Shown: positions 41,376-51,268, counted from the stretch's first letter. The stretch is DNA of 64,000 nucleotides from Microbacterium sp. SD291 (GCF_017355365.1 NZ_JADIJR010000004.1:62001-126000); one strand, 5' to 3'. The notes: generated by a model from the sequence alone, not told the origin. A program made the numbers and translations.

Positions 41376-42073
41376 GGCGTCTTCGCCTTCTCGATCGTGG
41401 CGGTCACGGTGGCGCCCACGCGTACCTCGTCCCAGAAGTCCTGGCCCCTCAGGACGTTGTCGCCGACGTGATGGGTGGAGTCGGGAAGCGTCAGGGTGAC
41501 GGTCTCGCCGTCGCGGAAGTCCGACGGGCCGACCAGCCAGGCGAGCAGGAGACGGGCGGGGACATCGGGCTGCAGCATCCCGGGAATGCCGCCGTCATCC
41601 GTCCGAGAGAGCGACGGTGCACCCTCCGCGCCGTCCAGGCGGATGCCGTCTACGGTGGGAGACGCCTCGGCATGCGCGGCCGAGGGCCTCGGCTTGCCGA
41701 AGGTGTTGACGACGTCGACCACGACGACCAGCACCTTCTCGCCCTTCTCCTCGTCGGGGAAGACCATGGCGTCGCCGCGTTCGTCGCGGAGCTCGACCCC
41801 CACGACCGTCAGCTCGAGGTCCGAGCCGCGGTAGGTGTCGCCGACCGAGAGCTCCGGAACCGCCGTGGCGGGCATGGCCTCGAGTCCGCCGAAGGCCGCG
41901 GTGGTGGCCAGCAGCACGGCTCCGGCACCCGTGACGAGCCACGGCGTCGGCACGAGATCGACGGTGCGCCGTGCCCAGCCGAGCAGCTTCGCCCGCGCAT
42001 CGGCGCCGGTGCGCGCTGCGGCCGCGGCATCCGGTTCTGACGCCGGCAGCGCGGCCGTGTTCTTCTCCCCCAC
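41372..42073 (-). CDS. Membrane-anchored DUF4352-like protein, unknown
   Basis: A 233-residue protein with one span (WLVTGAGAVLLATTAAFGGLEAM) after a charged N-terminus, then an outer domain (LELTVVGVELRDERGDAMVFPDEEKGEKVLVVVVDVVNTFGKPRP) with the strand pattern of DUF4352/Telomeric-repeat-like Ig folds. GTG 42073 is chosen because TATGCT lies 6 nt before it (42080-42085); a GTG seven codons upstream would overlap that box. It heads the three-gene operon. Role unknown; secreted-domain homology to its neighbour suggests they assemble together. Confidence 0.7.
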   Translation of the reverse strand: MGEKNTAALPASEPDAAAAARTGADARAKLLGWARRTVDLVPTPWLVTGAGAVLLATTAAFGGLEAMPATAVPELSVGDTYRGSDLELTVVGVELRDERGDAMVFPDEEKGEKVLVVVVDVVNTFGKPRPSAAHAEASPTVDGIRLDGAEGAPSLSRTDDGGIPGMLQPDVPARLLLAWLVGPSDFRDGETVTLTLPDSTHHVGDNVLRGQDFWDEVRVGATVTATIEKAKTP

Positions 42074-42282
42074 GGCAAAAGCATAGAGCGGCACGCTCGG
42101 GATGCGGGTGCGGCCCGTCGTGCGCTTTCCTCAAGAAGACCGATTCTTTACGTGTCACAGATGCGAAGATTCGACGGGTGGGGCGCGGCCGTCAGTAATG
42201 TAGGCCGAGCGTCAGGGGCATCGCTGCCCCAGGATCCCCGTCCGAGAGCACAACAGCGTGCAGGCGGGAAGAGGAGGTTGCA

Positions 42283-43833
42283 TTGGCAGTCATCGGCATC
42301 GTGCGTGAGCCTGCGGGCGAAGCGCGCGTCTCGGCCACCCCGGCGACGCTCGCGTCGCTGCGGAAGCTGGGGCATGAAGTGGTCGTGGAGCGGGGTGCGG
42401 GAGCATCCGCGTCCTATCTCGACGACGAGTACGAGGCCGCAGGCGCCTCGCTCGTCGACAGAGCGCGGGCGTGGGGGAGTGAGATCGTCCTCGCCATCAC
42501 GGCACCGGGGGCGGCGGAGATCGCCCTCCTCGCAGACGGGGCGACCATCGTCGCACTCCTGTCGCCGGCGCTGCGCCCCGACCTCGTCGAATCCCTCGCG
42601 CAACGCGGGATCACCGCCCTCGCGCTCGACGCGGTGCCGCGGATCTCGCGGGCGCAGTCGATGGACGTGCTGAGCTCGATGGCGAACATCGCCGGCTACC
42701 GCGCCGTGGTGGAGGCCGCTCACGAGTTCGGGCGCTTCTTCACCGGTCAGGTCACCGCCGCCGGCAAGGTGCCGCCCGCCAAGGTGCTCGTCGCCGGAGC
42801 CGGGGTGGCCGGCCTCGCCGCGATCGGGGCCGCCTCGAGCCTCGGCGCCATCGTGCGCGCGACCGACCCGCGGCCGGAGGTCGCCGACCAGGTCAAGTCG
42901 ATCGGCGGGGAGTACATCCCGGTCGACGTCGCGGTGGAGAAGTCCGCCGACGGCTACGCCAAGGCCACCAGCGCGGACTACGACCGCCGCGCCGCCGAGA
43001 TCTACACCGAGCAGGCGGCGGACGTCGACATCGTCATCACGACGGCGCTCATCCCCGGGCGGGCGGCTCCGCGCCTGATCACGGCATCCGATGTCGCGCT
43101 GATGAAGCCCGGCAGCGTGATCGTCGACATGGCCGCCGGGCAGGGCGGGAACGTCGAGGGCTCCGTCGCCGGCGAGCGCGTCGTCACCGCGAACGGCGTC
43201 ATCATCCTCGGCTACACCGATCTCGCGTCCCGGCTCGCCACCCAGGCGTCGCAGCTGTACGGCACGAACCTCGCCAACCTCGTCGCGCTGCTCACTCCCG
43301 GCAAGGACGGAGAGCTGACGATCGACTTCGACGACGTCGTGCAGCGCTCCGTGACGGTGGTGCGCGACGGCGAGGTGACCTGGCCGCCTCCGCCCGTCCA
43401 GGTGGCAGCGCCGGCCCCGGTCGCCGCCGCTGCCCCGGTCGAGATCCCTGCGCCGAAGACCATGTCGGCTGGCCGCAAGGCGCTGCTCGTCGTCCTCGGC
43501 ATCGCCGCGCTCTTCGCCGTCAACGCGTTCGCGCCGGCACCGCTGCCGCAGCACTTCACGGTTCTCGTGCTGTCGGTCGTGATCGGCTTCTACGTGATCG
43601 GCAAGGTCCACCACGCCCTGCACACGCCCCTCATGTCGGTGACCAACGCCATCTCCGGCGTGATCGTCGTCGGCGCCATGCTGCAGGTCACGTCCTCGGA
43701 CGTCGTGGTGCAGGTGCTCGCGGGCGTCGCAGTGCTGCTCGCGTCCATCAACATCTTCGGAGGCTTCGCGGTGACCAGACGGATGCTCGCCATGTTCACA
43801 CTCGGGAAATCCACGAAGGGCGGCCAGAAGTGA
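42283..43833 (+). CDS. pntA: NAD(P) transhydrogenase alpha subunit (fused alpha1-alpha2)
   Basis: A 516-residue subunit. The first about 380 residues are the NAD(H)-binding dI domain (alanine-dehydrogenase-like: [83 protein letters not shown]). After a Pro/Ala linker come three or four membrane helices ([62 protein letters not shown]). It couples hydride transfer from NADH to NADP+ with proton flow. TTG start at 42283, preceded by GAAGAGGAGG. A GGGGCA/TGCCCC hairpin lies at 42215-42230 in the leader. Confidence 0.95.
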   Translation: MAVIGIVREPAGEARVSATPATLASLRKLGHEVVVERGAGASASYLDDEYEAAGASLVDRARAWGSEIVLAITAPGAAEIALLADGATIVALLSPALRPDLVESLAQRGITALALDAVPRISRAQSMDVLSSMANIAGYRAVVEAAHEFGRFFTGQVTAAGKVPPAKVLVAGAGVAGLAAIGAASSLGAIVRATDPRPEVADQVKSIGGEYIPVDVAVEKSADGYAKATSADYDRRAAEIYTEQAADVDIVITTALIPGRAAPRLITASDVALMKPGSVIVDMAAGQGGNVEGSVAGERVVTANGVIILGYTDLASRLATQASQLYGTNLANLVALLTPGKDGELTIDFDDVVQRSVTVVRDGEVTWPPPPVQVAAPAPVAAAAPVEIPAPKTMSAGRKALLVVLGIAALFAVNAFAPAPLPQHFTVLVLSVVIGFYVIGKVHHALHTPLMSVTNAISGVIVVGAMLQVTSSDVVVQVLAGVAVLLASINIFGGFAVTRRMLAMFTLGKSTKGGQK

Positions 43834-45227
43834 CCGTCGACGCGCTCGCGGGCGCGGCGTACATCGTCGCGGCCCTGTTGTTCATCCTGAGCCTCGCGGG
43901 GCTCAGCAAGCACGAGTCCGCCCGATCGGGCGTGCTCTTCGGCATCTCCGGCATGACGATCGCGCTGCTCGCGACGATCGCCCTGACCATCGCGAACGCC
44001 TGGACCACCGGGGCCTTCATCGGTCTCGCGCTCCTCCTCGTCGCCGTGCTGGTCGGCGCCGGCATCGGCCTCTGGCGGGCCAGGGTCGTCGAGATGACCG
44101 GCATGCCCGAGCTCATCGCTCTGCTGCACAGCTTCGTCGGACTCGCGGCCGTGCTCGTCGGGTGGAACGGCTACCTCGCCCACCCGGAGATCGCCGCCGA
44201 GCTCGCCGGCATCCACAACGCCGAGGTCTTCATCGGCGTCTTCATCGGCGGCGTCACCTTCACCGGCTCGATCGTCGCGTACCTCAAGCTCTCGGCGAAG
44301 ATGTCGTCCAAGCCGCTGATGCTGCCGGGGAAGAACGTGCTCAACGTGCTCGCGCTCGTCGGGTTCCTCGCCCTCACGGTGTGGTTCGTCGTCGATCAGC
44401 AGCTCTGGCTGCTCGTCGCGGTGACCCTGCTCTCCTTCGCCCTCGGCTGGCACCTCGTCGCCTCGATCGGCGGCGGCGACATGCCGGTCGTGGTCTCGAT
44501 GCTCAACAGCTACTCCGGCTGGGCGGCCGCGGCCGCGGGCTTCCTGCTGAACAACGACCTGCTGATCGTCACGGGTGCGCTGGTCGGCTCCTCCGGTGCG
44601 TACCTCTCGTACGTGATGTGCAAGGCGATGAACCGCTCGTTCCTCTCGGTGATCGCCGGCGGATTCGGCATCGCCGCCCCGTCGGCATCGGATGCCGAGT
44701 ACGGCGAGCACCGCGAGATCACCGCCGAGAGCGCGGCCGAGATGCTCACCGCGGCGAAGAGCGTGGTGATCACCCCCGGCTACGGCATGGCCGTCGCGCA
44801 CGCGCAGTACCCGGTCGCGGATCTCGTGACCCGGCTGCGGGAGCGGGGCGTGGACGTGCGCTTCGGCATCCATCCGGTCGCAGGGCGCCTCCCCGGGCAC
44901 ATGAACGTGCTGCTGGCCGAGGCGAAGGTGCCGTACGACATCGTGCTGAGCATGGAAGAGGTCAACGACGATCTGGCTGCGACCTCCGTCGTGCTCGTGA
45001 TCGGCGCGAACGACACCGTGAACCCGGCCGCCGCCGAGGACCCCTCGAGCCCGATCGCCGGCATGCCGGTGCTGCGGGTGTGGGAGGCCGAGAACGTGAT
45101 CGTGTTCAAGCGCTCGATGGCCGCGGGCTACGCGGGCGTGCAGAATCCGCTGTTCTTCCGAGACAACGCCACGATGCTGTTCGGCGACGCGAAGCAGAAG
45201 GTGGAGGACATCATCGCGGCGCTGTGA
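43830..45227 (+). CDS. pntB: NAD(P) transhydrogenase beta subunit
   Basis: A 465-residue subunit. About nine hydrophobic spans make the proton channel, and the C-terminal dIII binds NADP(H): [89 protein letters not shown] 43830 overlaps the pntA stop (GTGA). Together with PntA it provides NADPH from the proton gradient. Confidence 0.96.
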   Translation: MTVDALAGAAYIVAALLFILSLAGLSKHESARSGVLFGISGMTIALLATIALTIANAWTTGAFIGLALLLVAVLVGAGIGLWRARVVEMTGMPELIALLHSFVGLAAVLVGWNGYLAHPEIAAELAGIHNAEVFIGVFIGGVTFTGSIVAYLKLSAKMSSKPLMLPGKNVLNVLALVGFLALTVWFVVDQQLWLLVAVTLLSFALGWHLVASIGGGDMPVVVSMLNSYSGWAAAAAGFLLNNDLLIVTGALVGSSGAYLSYVMCKAMNRSFLSVIAGGFGIAAPSASDAEYGEHREITAESAAEMLTAAKSVVITPGYGMAVAHAQYPVADLVTRLRERGVDVRFGIHPVAGRLPGHMNVLLAEAKVPYDIVLSMEEVNDDLAATSVVLVIGANDTVNPAAAEDPSSPIAGMPVLRVWEAENVIVFKRSMAAGYAGVQNPLFFRDNATMLFGDAKQKVEDIIAAL

Positions 45228-45310
45228 CGGTCGCCGCGGCATCCGTCTCCGCGCGCGAGCGGCTTTCGCCCCGTCGCTCGCGCGGCTGGCGCTGCCGGCA
45301 TCCGCTGCTC

Positions 45311-45360
45311 GCGCTGTCAAACTCCGAGTCGCGCTGTCAAACTCCGAGTCGCGCTGTCAA
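45311..45360 (+). repeat. 20-nt tandem repeat
   Basis: GCGCTGTCAAACTCCGAGTC occurs twice in tandem (45311-45330, 45331-45350), followed by its first 10 nt again (45351-45360). Confidence 0.85.
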
Positions 45361-45402
45361 TCGCCGTTCACGCTGTGGAAACTTCTGCAGCGTGAACGGC
45401 GA
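45361..45402. terminator. Strong hairpin in the pntB-putA gap
   Basis: TCGCCGTTCACGCTG (45361-45375) and CAGCGTGAACGGCGA (45388-45402) form a perfect 15-bp stem with a 12-nt loop. It could terminate pntAB transcription, though no T run follows. Confidence 0.5.
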
Positions 45403-45574
45403 AGAGCAGCGCGGTTCGGGGAACAGCAGCGCGAGTCGGTAAGTGCAGCGCGACTCGAGGCAGCACCGTGAGTCGGTAAAGTCCAGCGCGACTCCGGAAC
45501 AGCAGCGCGAGCGGGCGACGCGGCGTCGGCGGCGACTGTCCTCGGCGCTCCCTCGTCGAGCGTTCGTTCGGAAC

Positions 45575-45580
45575 TAGGCT
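45575..45580 (+). promoter_or_regulatory. -10 box (TAGGCT) for putA, leaderless
   Basis: TAGGCT lies 7 nt before the ATG, with no ribosome binding site. Confidence 0.45.
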
Positions 45581-45587
45581 TCAGACC

Positions 45588-48500
45588 ATGGCAGAGTCGT
45601 CGTCTCCGGATGCCGCGGCATCCGCACCCCTCTCTCAGCGCGCAGTCGAACTCGCCCGCCGCTGGGTGGCGGAGGCTGCGGCCGCCGAGATCGATCCGGC
45701 CGCAGAGCGCCTGGCCGGCATGCTGCAGGACGCGAACGGCCTCCCGTTCACGCTCGGGTTCGTCGACGGCGTGATGCGGCCGGAGAGCCTCGGAGCCGCG
45801 GCGTCGCGGCTGCACCGCATCGCGCCGATCGTGCCGGAGTTCCTGCCCTGGTACCTGCGCGGCGCCGTGCGCCTCGGCGGCGGCATCGCGCCAGTCCTGC
45901 CGACGCCGGTGGTGCCGATCGCGCGCCGCGTGCTTCGGGAGATGGTCGGGCATCTGGTCGTCGACGCCCGGCCGGAGAAGCTCGGCACTGCGATCGAGAG
46001 GATCAGGGAGTCGGGTGCTCGACTGAACCTCAACCTGCTGGGCGAGGCCGTGCTCGGCGAGGCAGAGGCGAAGCGCCGGGTCGACGGCATCCACGACCTG
46101 ATCCGCCGCCCCGACGTCGACTACGTCTCGGTCAAGGTGTCGGCGATCATCAGCCGGATCTCGATGTGGGCGTTCGACGTGGTCGTGGACGCGGTCGTCG
46201 AGAAGCTCCTGCCGCTCTACCTCACGGCTGCGTCCCCTTCGACGGGCTCAGGGACCCAGACGTTCATCAACCTCGACATGGAGGAGTACCGCGACCTCGA
46301 CCTCACGATCGCGGTGTTCACGCGCATCCTCGAGGACCCCCGGCTGTTCGGGCTCGAGGCCGGGATCGTGCTGCAGACGTACCTCCCCGACGCCCTGCCC
46401 GCGCTGCAGGAGCTCACGGCCTGGGCCGGCGACCGGGTGCTGCACGGCGGCGCCCCCATCAAGGTGCGCCTGGTCAAGGGCGCGAACCTCGCGATGGAGC
46501 GGGTCGAGGCGACGATGCACGGCTGGACGCCCGCGACCTACGACACCAAGCTCGACACCGACGCGAACTACCTGCGCTGCCTCGACTGGGCGCTGCGCCC
46601 GGATCACACTCACGCCGTGCGCCTCGGCATCGCGGGGCACAACCTCTTCGGCATCGCCTACGCGTGGTTGCTCGCGGGCGAGCGGGGCGTGCGCCCTTCG
46701 ACCGGCTCAGGGACCCAGCCCATCGAATTCGAGATGCTGCTCGGCATGGCGCAGGGGCAGGTCCGCGCCGTCTCCCGCGAGGTGGGCCCGGTGCTGCTGT
46801 ACGTCCCTGTCGTGAAGCCCGCCGAGTTCGACGTCGCCATCAGCTATCTCGTGCGCCGGCTCGAGGAGAACGCGTCGCCGGACAACTTCCTCTCGGCCGC
46901 CTTCCGCCTCGACGAGGACGAGCGGCTCCTCATCCGCGAGCAGGACCGGTTCCTCGACGCGCTCGACCGCTCGACCTCGCCGACGCTGCGGACCGGGCCC
47001 CGGCGCACCCAGAACCGGCTGGCGCCGGTGCACGAGTCGGTGCGGCCCGTGCCCGAGTCTCCCGCGCCCGATGAGCAGCTCACGAACGCCGTGCTCGGGA
47101 TCTCCCGAGGCTCGTCCGGGGAGGACGCCTTCCTGGAGACGGCCGTGTACTCCGAGCGCGAGCTCAAGAGCACAGAGCTGGACGCGGATGCCGGTGGCGC
47201 ACCGGGATTCGCGAACGCACCCGACAGCGACCCTGCGCTCCCGGTGAACCGGGACTGGGCGCGCGACGTGCTGGCGCGCATCCCGTCGTCGACGGCGGGG
47301 ACGGCGACGGTCACGGCATCCCGCGTCGACGACCCCGAGACGCTCGACCGGATCGTCGCGAAGGTGCAGGATGCCGGTTCCCGCTGGGGTGCGCGTCCCG
47401 CGGCCGAGCGCGCGGCGGTGCTGCTGCGCGCCGCGGCCGCCCTCGAGTCCCGGCGCGGCGAGCTGATCGAGGTCGCGGCATCCGAGACCGGCAAGGTCTT
47501 CGCCGAGGCCGACGTCGAGGTCAGCGAGGCCGTCGACTTCGCCCGCTACTACGCCGCCAGGGCGCGGGAGCTCGACACCGTGTCCGGCGCCGCGTTCGTG
47601 CCGGCGCGGGTGACCGTGGTCACCCCGCCGTGGAACTTCCCGATCGCCATCCCGGCAGGCGGCGTGCTCGCCGCGCTCGCCGCGGGGTCGGGCGTCGTGT
47701 TCAAGCCCGCGCACCTGGCGCGCCGCTGCGCCGCGATCGTCGCGGACGCGCTCTGGCAGGCGGGGGTGCCGCGCGACGCGCTCGCGCTCGTGAACACGGA
47801 TGATCGGGACCTCGGGCGCCGACTCATCGCGCATGAGGCCGTCGACCGCGTCATCCTCACCGGCTCCTGGGAGACGGCGGCGCTGTTCCGGTCGTGGCGG
47901 CCCGACCTGCCGCTGCTCGCCGAGACGAGCGGCAAGAACGCGATCGTGATCACCCCGTCGGCCGACCTCGACCTCGCCGCAGCAGATCTGGTGCGCAGTG
48001 CATTCGGGCACGCGGGGCAGAAATGCTCGGCGGCGTCTCTCGCAATCCTGGTCGGACCGGTGGGGCGGTCCAAGCGGTTCGCCAGGCAGCTGGCGGATGC
48101 CACGCGCTCGCTGCACGTCGGCTGGCCGGTCGATCCGCTCGCCGAGGTCGGGCCCGTGATCGAAGCGCCGCAGGGCAAGCTCGCGTGGGCGCTCCACGAG
48201 CTGGAGCACGACGAGCAGTGGCTCATCCGGCCGAGGCTCGTCGACGGCGACCCGAGCGGACGGCTGTGGAGCCCCGGCATCCGCGTCGGCGTGCAACCGG
48301 GCTCCCGATTCCATCTGGAGGAGTTCTTCGGCCCGGTGCTCGGCGTCATGCACGCGCCGACGCTCGCGAAGGCCATCGAGATCCAGAACGCGGTCGCGTA
48401 CGGCCTCACGGCGGGGCTGCACACCCAGGAGCCGGACGAGCTCGCCCTGTGGCTCGAGCGCGTCCAGGCCGGGAATCTCTATGTGAACCGCGGGATCACC

Positions 48501-49301
48501 GGCGCGATCGTCCAGCGTCAGCCCTTCGGCGGCTGGAAGCGCTCGTCGGTCGGCCCTGGAGCCAAGGCCGGCGGGCCGAACTATCTGATCGGTCTCGGAT
48601 CGTGGCGCGCGCAGAGCGGCGCTGCGCCGTCGAGCACTCTGCACCTGCGCGGCCTGGACTCCCGCATCACCGCCCTCATCGAAGCCGCGCAGCCGACGCT
48701 CGACTACGAAGCGTTCGAGTGGCTCCGGCGCTCGGCGCTGTCGGATGCCCTGGCCTGGGACCGCGAGTTCGGGCAGGTGCGCGACGTGTCCAGACTCGGC
48801 GTCGAGCGGAACCTGTTCCGCTACCGTCCGGTGCCGGTCGCCATCAGGGCGACGGCGGATGCCGGGTGGCAGGAGCTGCTGCGCATCGTGATCGCCGCGG
48901 TGCGCGCCGGTGCCGACTTCACCGTCTCGACGCCGATCGGCCTGCCTGCAGAGGTGCGTCACGCGCTCGGCGGCCTCGGCGCTGCGGTCTTCATGGAGAC
49001 GGACGCCGAGTGGATCGAGCGGATGCTGCACCGCGACGACCGCGGGTTGGAGGAGGCCGACGATATCGTGCCGGCGCCGCACCCCGATCGCGTGCGGCTG
49101 GTGGGGCCGCAGGCCTCGGTCGCAGCTCTCCATCGCGCGCTGGCCGGGGCGACCGGCGGGGATCCCGATCTCGCGGTGTACGACGGCGAGGTGACCTCGG
49201 CCGGCCGCATCGAGCTGCTCCCGTTCGTGCACGAGCAGTCCATCACGATCACGGCGCATCGCTACGGGAATCCCGACGACTGGAGCAGCGCCGTCATCTG
49301 A
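45588..49301 (+). CDS. putA: Bifunctional proline dehydrogenase/P5C dehydrogenase
   Basis: A 1237-residue PutA-type enzyme. About residues 80-440 form the FAD-binding proline dehydrogenase barrel (RLNLNLLGEAVLGEAEAKRR, YVSVKVSAI, FINLDMEEYRDLDLT, LQTYLPDALPAL, RLVKGANLAMERVEA, FGIAYAWLLA). About 555-1010 is the aldehyde dehydrogenase with Glu779 (LLAETSGKNA) and Cys813 (GHAGQKCSAAS). The rest is a C-terminal domain with no DNA-binding N-terminus. It oxidises proline to glutamate. Repeat C copies add PSTGSGTQ peptides near residues 217-224 and 370-377 inside the barrel. The ATG is 7 nt after a TAGGCT box. Confidence 0.94.
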   Translation: MAESSSPDAAASAPLSQRAVELARRWVAEAAAAEIDPAAERLAGMLQDANGLPFTLGFVDGVMRPESLGAAASRLHRIAPIVPEFLPWYLRGAVRLGGGIAPVLPTPVVPIARRVLREMVGHLVVDARPEKLGTAIERIRESGARLNLNLLGEAVLGEAEAKRRVDGIHDLIRRPDVDYVSVKVSAIISRISMWAFDVVVDAVVEKLLPLYLTAASPSTGSGTQTFINLDMEEYRDLDLTIAVFTRILEDPRLFGLEAGIVLQTYLPDALPALQELTAWAGDRVLHGGAPIKVRLVKGANLAMERVEATMHGWTPATYDTKLDTDANYLRCLDWALRPDHTHAVRLGIAGHNLFGIAYAWLLAGERGVRPSTGSGTQPIEFEMLLGMAQGQVRAVSREVGPVLLYVPVVKPAEFDVAISYLVRRLEENASPDNFLSAAFRLDEDERLLIREQDRFLDALDRSTSPTLRTGPRRTQNRLAPVHESVRPVPESPAPDEQLTNAVLGISRGSSGEDAFLETAVYSERELKSTELDADAGGAPGFANAPDSDPALPVNRDWARDVLARIPSSTAGTATVTASRVDDPETLDRIVAKVQDAGSRWGARPAAERAAVLLRAAAALESRRGELIEVAASETGKVFAEADVEVSEAVDFARYYAARARELDTVSGAAFVPARVTVVTPPWNFPIAIPAGGVLAALAAGSGVVFKPAHLARRCAAIVADALWQAGVPRDALALVNTDDRDLGRRLIAHEAVDRVILTGSWETAALFRSWRPDLPLLAETSGKNAIVITPSADLDLAAADLVRSAFGHAGQKCSAASLAILVGPVGRSKRFARQLADATRSLHVGWPVDPLAEVGPVIEAPQGKLAWALHELEHDEQWLIRPRLVDGDPSGRLWSPGIRVGVQPGSRFHLEEFFGPVLGVMHAPTLAKAIEIQNAVAYGLTAGLHTQEPDELALWLERVQAGNLYVNRGITGAIVQRQPFGGWKRSSVGPGAKAGGPNYLIGLGSWRAQSGAAPSSTLHLRGLDSRITALIEAAQPTLDYEAFEWLRRSALSDALAWDREFGQVRDVSRLGVERNLFRYRPVPVAIRATADAGWQELLRIVIAAVRAGADFTVSTPIGLPAEVRHALGGLGAAVFMETDAEWIERMLHRDDRGLEEADDIVPAPHPDRVRLVGPQASVAALHRALAGATGGDPDLAVYDGEVTSAGRIELLPFVHEQSITITAHRYGNPDDWSSAVI
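46235..46258 (+). repeat. Dispersed repeat C inside putA, copy 1
   Basis: CCCTTCGACGGGCTCAGGG plus ACCCA, in frame, encoding PSTGSGTQ between AASP and TFINLDMEEYRD. Identical in frame to the second copy 459 nt later. Confidence 0.75.
46694..46717 (+). repeat. Dispersed repeat C inside putA, copy 2
   Basis: CCCTTCGACCGGCTCAGGG plus ACCCA, encoding PSTGSGTQ before PIEFEMLLGMAQG. The distance to copy 1 is a multiple of 3. Confidence 0.75.
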
Positions 49302-49440
49302 GCCGGCTTCCGGCCTGCCCGGACCGGCATCCGCTCCGGCATCGCCCTGCCCGGCATTCGCTCCGGTCGCAATCTCGCACCGTTCGACGGTCCAGAACCG
49401 TGCCGAATTGCGCCCGGAACCGATCGGGGCGGAGGATCGA

Positions 49441-49497
49441 TGTCAATTATTCTTGACATGACCGGATGCTGCGACGTACGCTTCTCGTGTCAAGAAT
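49441..49497 (+). promoter_or_regulatory. Promoter and inverted-repeat operator of the membrane protein-XRE pair
   Basis: TTGACA (49453-49458) and TACGCT (49477-49482) give an 18-bp-spaced promoter. ATTCTTGACA (49449-49458) is a perfect reverse complement of TGTCAAGAAT (49488-49497), so one arm covers the -35 and the other the start region; TGTCAATTAT (49441-49450) is a third related half site. The layout is that of autorepression by the downstream XRE regulator (inferred). Confidence 0.6.
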
Positions 49498-49531
49498 CTT
49501 TTACACGCGGGTCTTCACGCAGGGAGTGGTC

Positions 49532-49966
49532 ATGGTCTATGAGGAGCGCAACGTCTGGGCGGGTCTCGTCGTCAGCGTCGTGGCGATGCCGATCTATGTC
49601 CTGATGATGCTGCAGCAGGCGGACGGCGGCCCGCTCACCGAGGTGGACTGGGTCCCGCTGATGCTCTGGTGGATCGGCCTGAGCATCGTGGCGACCATCG
49701 TGCTCAGCCTCGCGTGGGGGATCGTCGCCGGCCTGAGGGAGCCGGACGGCGCCGGCCGCTCCGACGTCCGCGATCGCGACATCAGCCGGATGGGCGGGCG
49801 CGTCGAACAGGCGTTCCTCGTGATCGCCGGACTCGGCGTCATCGCGCTGTGCGCGGTCGGCGCCGACGTCTTCTGGATCGCGCACACGATGTTCGCCGGC
49901 TTCGCGGTGTCCGCCGTCGTCGGGAGCATCGCCCGCGCGGTCGCCTACCGCCGAGGGCTCGTCTGA
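49532..49966 (+). CDS. Small four-span membrane protein of unknown function
   Basis: A 144-residue protein with four hydrophobic spans: [67 protein letters not shown] and [22 protein letters not shown]. Similar small membrane proteins are commonly paired with an XRE regulator. ATG 49532 follows CAGGGAG; a GTG two codons before is possible. Its TGA overlaps the XRE ATG. Confidence 0.75.
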   Translation: MVYEERNVWAGLVVSVVAMPIYVLMMLQQADGGPLTEVDWVPLMLWWIGLSIVATIVLSLAWGIVAGLREPDGAGRSDVRDRDISRMGGRVEQAFLVIAGLGVIALCAVGADVFWIAHTMFAGFAVSAVVGSIARAVAYRRGLV

Positions 49967-50202
49967 TGGTGAAGCCGACACTCGTCTCCAACAGGATCCG
50001 CGTGCACCGCGAGGCCGCGGGGATGACCCAGGCTGAACTCGCCCGCACCGTCGGGGTGACCCGGCAGACGCTCATCGCGATCGAGCAGGAGAGGTACTCG
50101 CCGACGCTCGAGCTCGCATTCCAGATCGCCCGCGCCTTCGGCCTCGGGCTCGACGACCTGTTCCAGTATCCCGAGTCATCAACCGAGGAGGCCCTGAGAT
50201 GA
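49966..50202 (+). CDS. XRE-family helix-turn-helix regulator
   Basis: A 78-residue one-domain regulator: [63 protein letters not shown] is a full XRE helix-turn-helix of the YozG/Cro type. Coupled to the upstream membrane protein (TGATG) and to the downstream reductase (ATGA), so the three genes form one operon. It probably represses the promoter at 49453. Confidence 0.92.
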   Translation: MVKPTLVSNRIRVHREAAGMTQAELARTVGVTRQTLIAIEQERYSPTLELAFQIARAFGLGLDDLFQYPESSTEEALR

Positions 50203-51197
50203 CGGAGTCGATGCTCGCCTGGCGGAACGAGAGCTACGGTCCCGCCGCCGGCACCGCACTGCACCAGCTTCCCGTCCCGGTGCCGCGGTCGGATGAGGTG
50301 CTGGTGCGCGTGCGCGCCACGGGGCTGAACGCCGGCGACGTCCGCCTGATGCTCGGCGACCCGTTGCTCGTCCGTCCGGTGTTCGGTCTCACGAGGCCGA
50401 AGCATCCCGTTCGCGGCATGGACGTCGCGGGGACGGTCGTCGCGGTCGGCGCCGGTGCGCTCGGGGTCGAGGTGGGCGAGGAGGTCGCCGGGGAGCTCGT
50501 CGGCGGCGGCGGTCTCGCCGAGTACGCCACGATCCCCGCCGATCGGGTCGTTCCGCTGCCGCCCGGCGTTCGCGCCGAGAGCGCGGCGTGCCTGCCCATC
50601 GCGGCGGGTACCGCGTGGCAGGCGCTCGACCTCGCAGGAGTCGGCCTCGGCGCCTCGTCGGCGCCACGCGTGCTCATCCTCGGCGCCTCCGGCGGTGTCG
50701 GCACCTTCGCTGTGCAACTCGCCGTGCTCCGAGGAGCGGAGGTCTGGGCGACGTGCGGCGAGCGGAGCGCGGCGATCGTCGAGCGGCTCGGGGCCGTGCG
50801 CACTCTCGATCACCGCCGCGAGCCGCTCTCCGCGCTGCCCGGCCGCCACTTCGACGCGGTCATCGACATCGCCGGCGGCGTCGGACTCCGCGATCTGCGG
50901 CGCCTCGTCACCGCTCACGGCGCCATCGTGCTGGTGACGGGCGACGGCGGTCATGTGCTCGGCCCGATACCCCGCATGCTGAAGGCGGCAGTTCTCTCGA
51001 TGACGCCGGGCCCGCGCATCCGTCCGCACGCGGCGGCGGCGCGACCCGAGGTGCTGACGAAGCTGCTCGAACTGCTCGCCGAAGGTCGCATCACGACCGT
51101 GATCGACCGCGAGTATCCGTTCGGCGAGGCATCCGACGCCCTCGCCCATGTCGAAGCCGGCCACACGGTCGGCAAGGTCGTGGTGCGCGGGAGCTGA
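50199..51197 (+). CDS. NADP-dependent MDR-superfamily oxidoreductase (quinone reductase type)
   Basis: A 332-residue medium-chain dehydrogenase without the structural zinc cysteines. [26 protein letters not shown] and the NADP fold [28 protein letters not shown] are visible; the C-terminus ends HTVGKVVV. It would reduce quinones or enones. Its ATG overlaps the XRE stop. Strong terminator 22 bp downstream. Confidence 0.88.
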   Translation: MTESMLAWRNESYGPAAGTALHQLPVPVPRSDEVLVRVRATGLNAGDVRLMLGDPLLVRPVFGLTRPKHPVRGMDVAGTVVAVGAGALGVEVGEEVAGELVGGGGLAEYATIPADRVVPLPPGVRAESAACLPIAAGTAWQALDLAGVGLGASSAPRVLILGASGGVGTFAVQLAVLRGAEVWATCGERSAAIVERLGAVRTLDHRREPLSALPGRHFDAVIDIAGGVGLRDLRRLVTAHGAIVLVTGDGGHVLGPIPRMLKAAVLSMTPGPRIRPHAAAARPEVLTKLLELLAEGRITTVIDREYPFGEASDALAHVEAGHTVGKVVVRGS

Positions 51198-51211
51198 CCG
51201 CGCCTCCAGCT

Positions 51212-51268
51212 TCCCGTCACGAAAAGGCTCGCCATCCGGTCGGAATGGCGAGCCTTTTCGCGACGGGA
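51212..51268. terminator. Intrinsic terminator after the MDR gene
   Basis: CGAAAAGGCTCGCCAT (51220-51235) pairs perfectly with ATGGCGAGCCTTTTCG (51245-51260) around a 9-nt loop; the stem is prolonged by CCCGTC/GACGGG after a one-base mismatch, and contains the U-rich CCTTTTCG. Confidence 0.8.

Larger units (their letters stand above)
45228..45587. other. 360-bp intergenic nest of repeats before putA
   Basis: No gene is credible here. It contains a 20-nt tandem repeat, a 15-bp hairpin and two degenerate inverted 24-25-nt units (45433-45456 and 45470-45494, both beginning GAGTCGGTAA and ending CAGCGCGACTC), then a leaderless promoter for putA. The two halves are mirror-like in sequence content. 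Confidence 0.6.

Noticed and set aside
45311..45360. Possible CRISPR array
   Set aside because: Units are tandem without spacers, only 2.5 copies of 20 nt, and no cas gene is present.
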